From Glaciecola sp038744645 (GTDB lineage: Bacteria; Pseudomonadota; Gammaproteobacteria; Enterobacterales; Alteromonadaceae), in NCBI GenBank assembly GCA_038744645.1, contig JBCDMA010000060.1, forward strand, positions 1-15,655: a stretch of 15,655 bases of DNA, written 5' to 3'. Numbering within the stretch: the first letter of the stretch is position 1; each line of letters begins with the position of its first letter. The notes beneath the pieces were generated by a model, which was not told the DNA's origin, made no database searches, and saw only the letters and a program-made list of their open reading frames with translations. This document shows, piece by piece, positions 15,178 to 15,655 of the stretch. A program made the position numbers and the translations under genes.

Positions 15178-15544
15178 GGGGCTGCTCTGGATTCGACAGG
15201 ATTCATTGATGCCTGAGGTGCATGCAGAGGTGCGGTTGGCCTCTTTAAAAAACCGCAAAAAAATAGTCGCAAACGACGACAACTACGCACTAGCAGCTTA
15301 ATAACCTGCATAGCGCCTTCCCGCCTTAGCTTTCGCCTGTAAGACAGGGAGTTCGGGGAGTCAAACCAAACAGGATCGCGCGGATGCTCCCGCTTGAGAG
15401 TTGAACCGTTAAAGTTAATTCAAGCTAGTCAAGACATCGCGTGTCTGTCCGCAGTGTTTTGGCGAATCTAAAGACTAGACTAAGCATGTAGTGCCAAGGG
15501 TTGACGCTTTCTGGACGCGGGTTCAACTCCCGCCAGCTCCACCA
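15178..15544 (+). ncRNA. ssrA: tmRNA (ssrA), one-piece, tag ANDDNYALAA
   Basis: Transfer-messenger RNA of 367 bases (E. coli 363). It begins with GGGGCTG and ends with CAGCTCC plus an encoded CCA, which together form the acceptor stem. The D-arm-like CTGGATTCGACAGGATT and the T-arm GCGGGTTCAACTCCCGC are intact, so the tRNA-like domain is complete. The segment AAATAGTCGCAAACGACG precedes and enters the tag frame as in E. coli. The resume codon GCA is at 15269, and the tag reads A-N-D-D-N-Y-A-L-A-A to TAA at 15299-15301, followed directly by a second TAA. It differs from the E. coli tag only by Asp for Glu at position 4; ANDDNYALAA is also known from Pseudomonas. Pseudoknot regions follow the tag. 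A T6 run (15546-15551) begins one base after the CCA and may help end transcription. Confidence 0.97.
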
Positions 15545-15655
15545 CTTTTTTGTTAATTTACTGGTAAATAATGAATGTCAAACGGCAAAAAAAATGATGA
15601 CATGGCGTCGATCAGCTTCGGTGCTGGCGAACGCATTTCCGCGCCTACAAGGCGC
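15545..15655. other. Unassigned flank downstream of ssrA with sharp composition change
   Basis: The first ~55 bases are very AT-rich (about 27% G+C for 15541-15600 by count) and hold the T6 run and a small inverted repeat TTTAC-TG-GTAAA (15557-15568). From about 15601 the G+C rises to about 64%. A + frame is open from ATG at 15575 to the window end (27 codons, beginning MSNGKKNDD) but has no clear Shine-Dalgarno. Two minus-strand frames are also open, one running to a TAA at 15553, so coding direction cannot be decided. The window ends in a perfect hairpin, GCGCCT-ACA-AGGCGC (15641-15655). The 3' end of ssrA is a common integration site, so this may be the edge of a mobile element, but no integrase or repeat is visible. 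Confidence 0.3.

Noticed and set aside
15001..15282. 93-codon minus-strand open frame across the smpB end and ssrA
   Set aside because: It crosses two well-supported features, including the tmRNA tag region, and has no independent support.
1..15655. CRISPR arrays, insertion sequences, tRNA or rRNA genes
   Set aside because: None seen: no regularly spaced repeats, no transposase motifs, and no tRNA-like fold other than the tmRNA.

Overview
The window looks like chromosomal DNA of a moderately AT-rich marine gammaproteobacterium, most likely of the Alteromonadales. The proteins resemble E. coli orthologues closely (GcvA, RlmM, YdiJ, PpsA, PpsR, RatA, RnfH, SmpB), and the tmRNA is of the gammaproteobacterial type with an ANDDNYALAA tag. 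The taxonomic placement is inference from these resemblances; no database was searched.

Layout. Positions 1-1915 (+) hold most of a TgpA-type membrane transglutaminase whose 5' end lies outside the window. It converges on a minus-strand elongation factor G gene (1963-4053), with a bidirectional terminator between them. Next come three minus-strand genes in the order gcvA - ygdD (DUF423) - rlmM, with overlapping or near-touching ends, the same order as in E. coli. Divergent from gcvA is a small unrecognised + gene (6793-7044) with a perfect Shine-Dalgarno, its own strong terminator and a palindrome-rich upstream region. The minus strand then carries ydiJ (a large FAD/Fe-S 2-hydroxyacid dehydrogenase) and ppsA (PEP synthase). 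The PEP synthase regulatory protein gene ppsR lies divergent from ppsA. The right end is a translation quality-control cluster: rnfH and ratA (minus) divergent from smpB (+), followed by ssrA (tmRNA), whose encoded CCA ends at 15544. The last 111 bases change sharply in composition and are not identified.

How the parts fit. PpsR switches PpsA activity by phosphorylating and dephosphorylating a threonine next to the catalytic histidine. YdiJ and PpsA both feed carbon from hydroxy/oxo-acids and pyruvate towards central metabolism. SmpB and tmRNA rescue stalled ribosomes, RlmM methylates 23S rRNA, RatA is reported to bind 50S subunits, and EF-G drives translocation or recycling, so much of the window serves the ribosome.

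Most of the window is conserved housekeeping sequence, and I see no convincing undescribed multi-gene system. The points that most deserve a second look are the small gene at 6793-7044 and its regulatory region, the perfect palindrome upstream of ydiJ, the three repeats in the fusA leader, the smpB start only 4 bases after a consensus TATAAT, and the composition break next to the ssrA 3' end, a common integration site.
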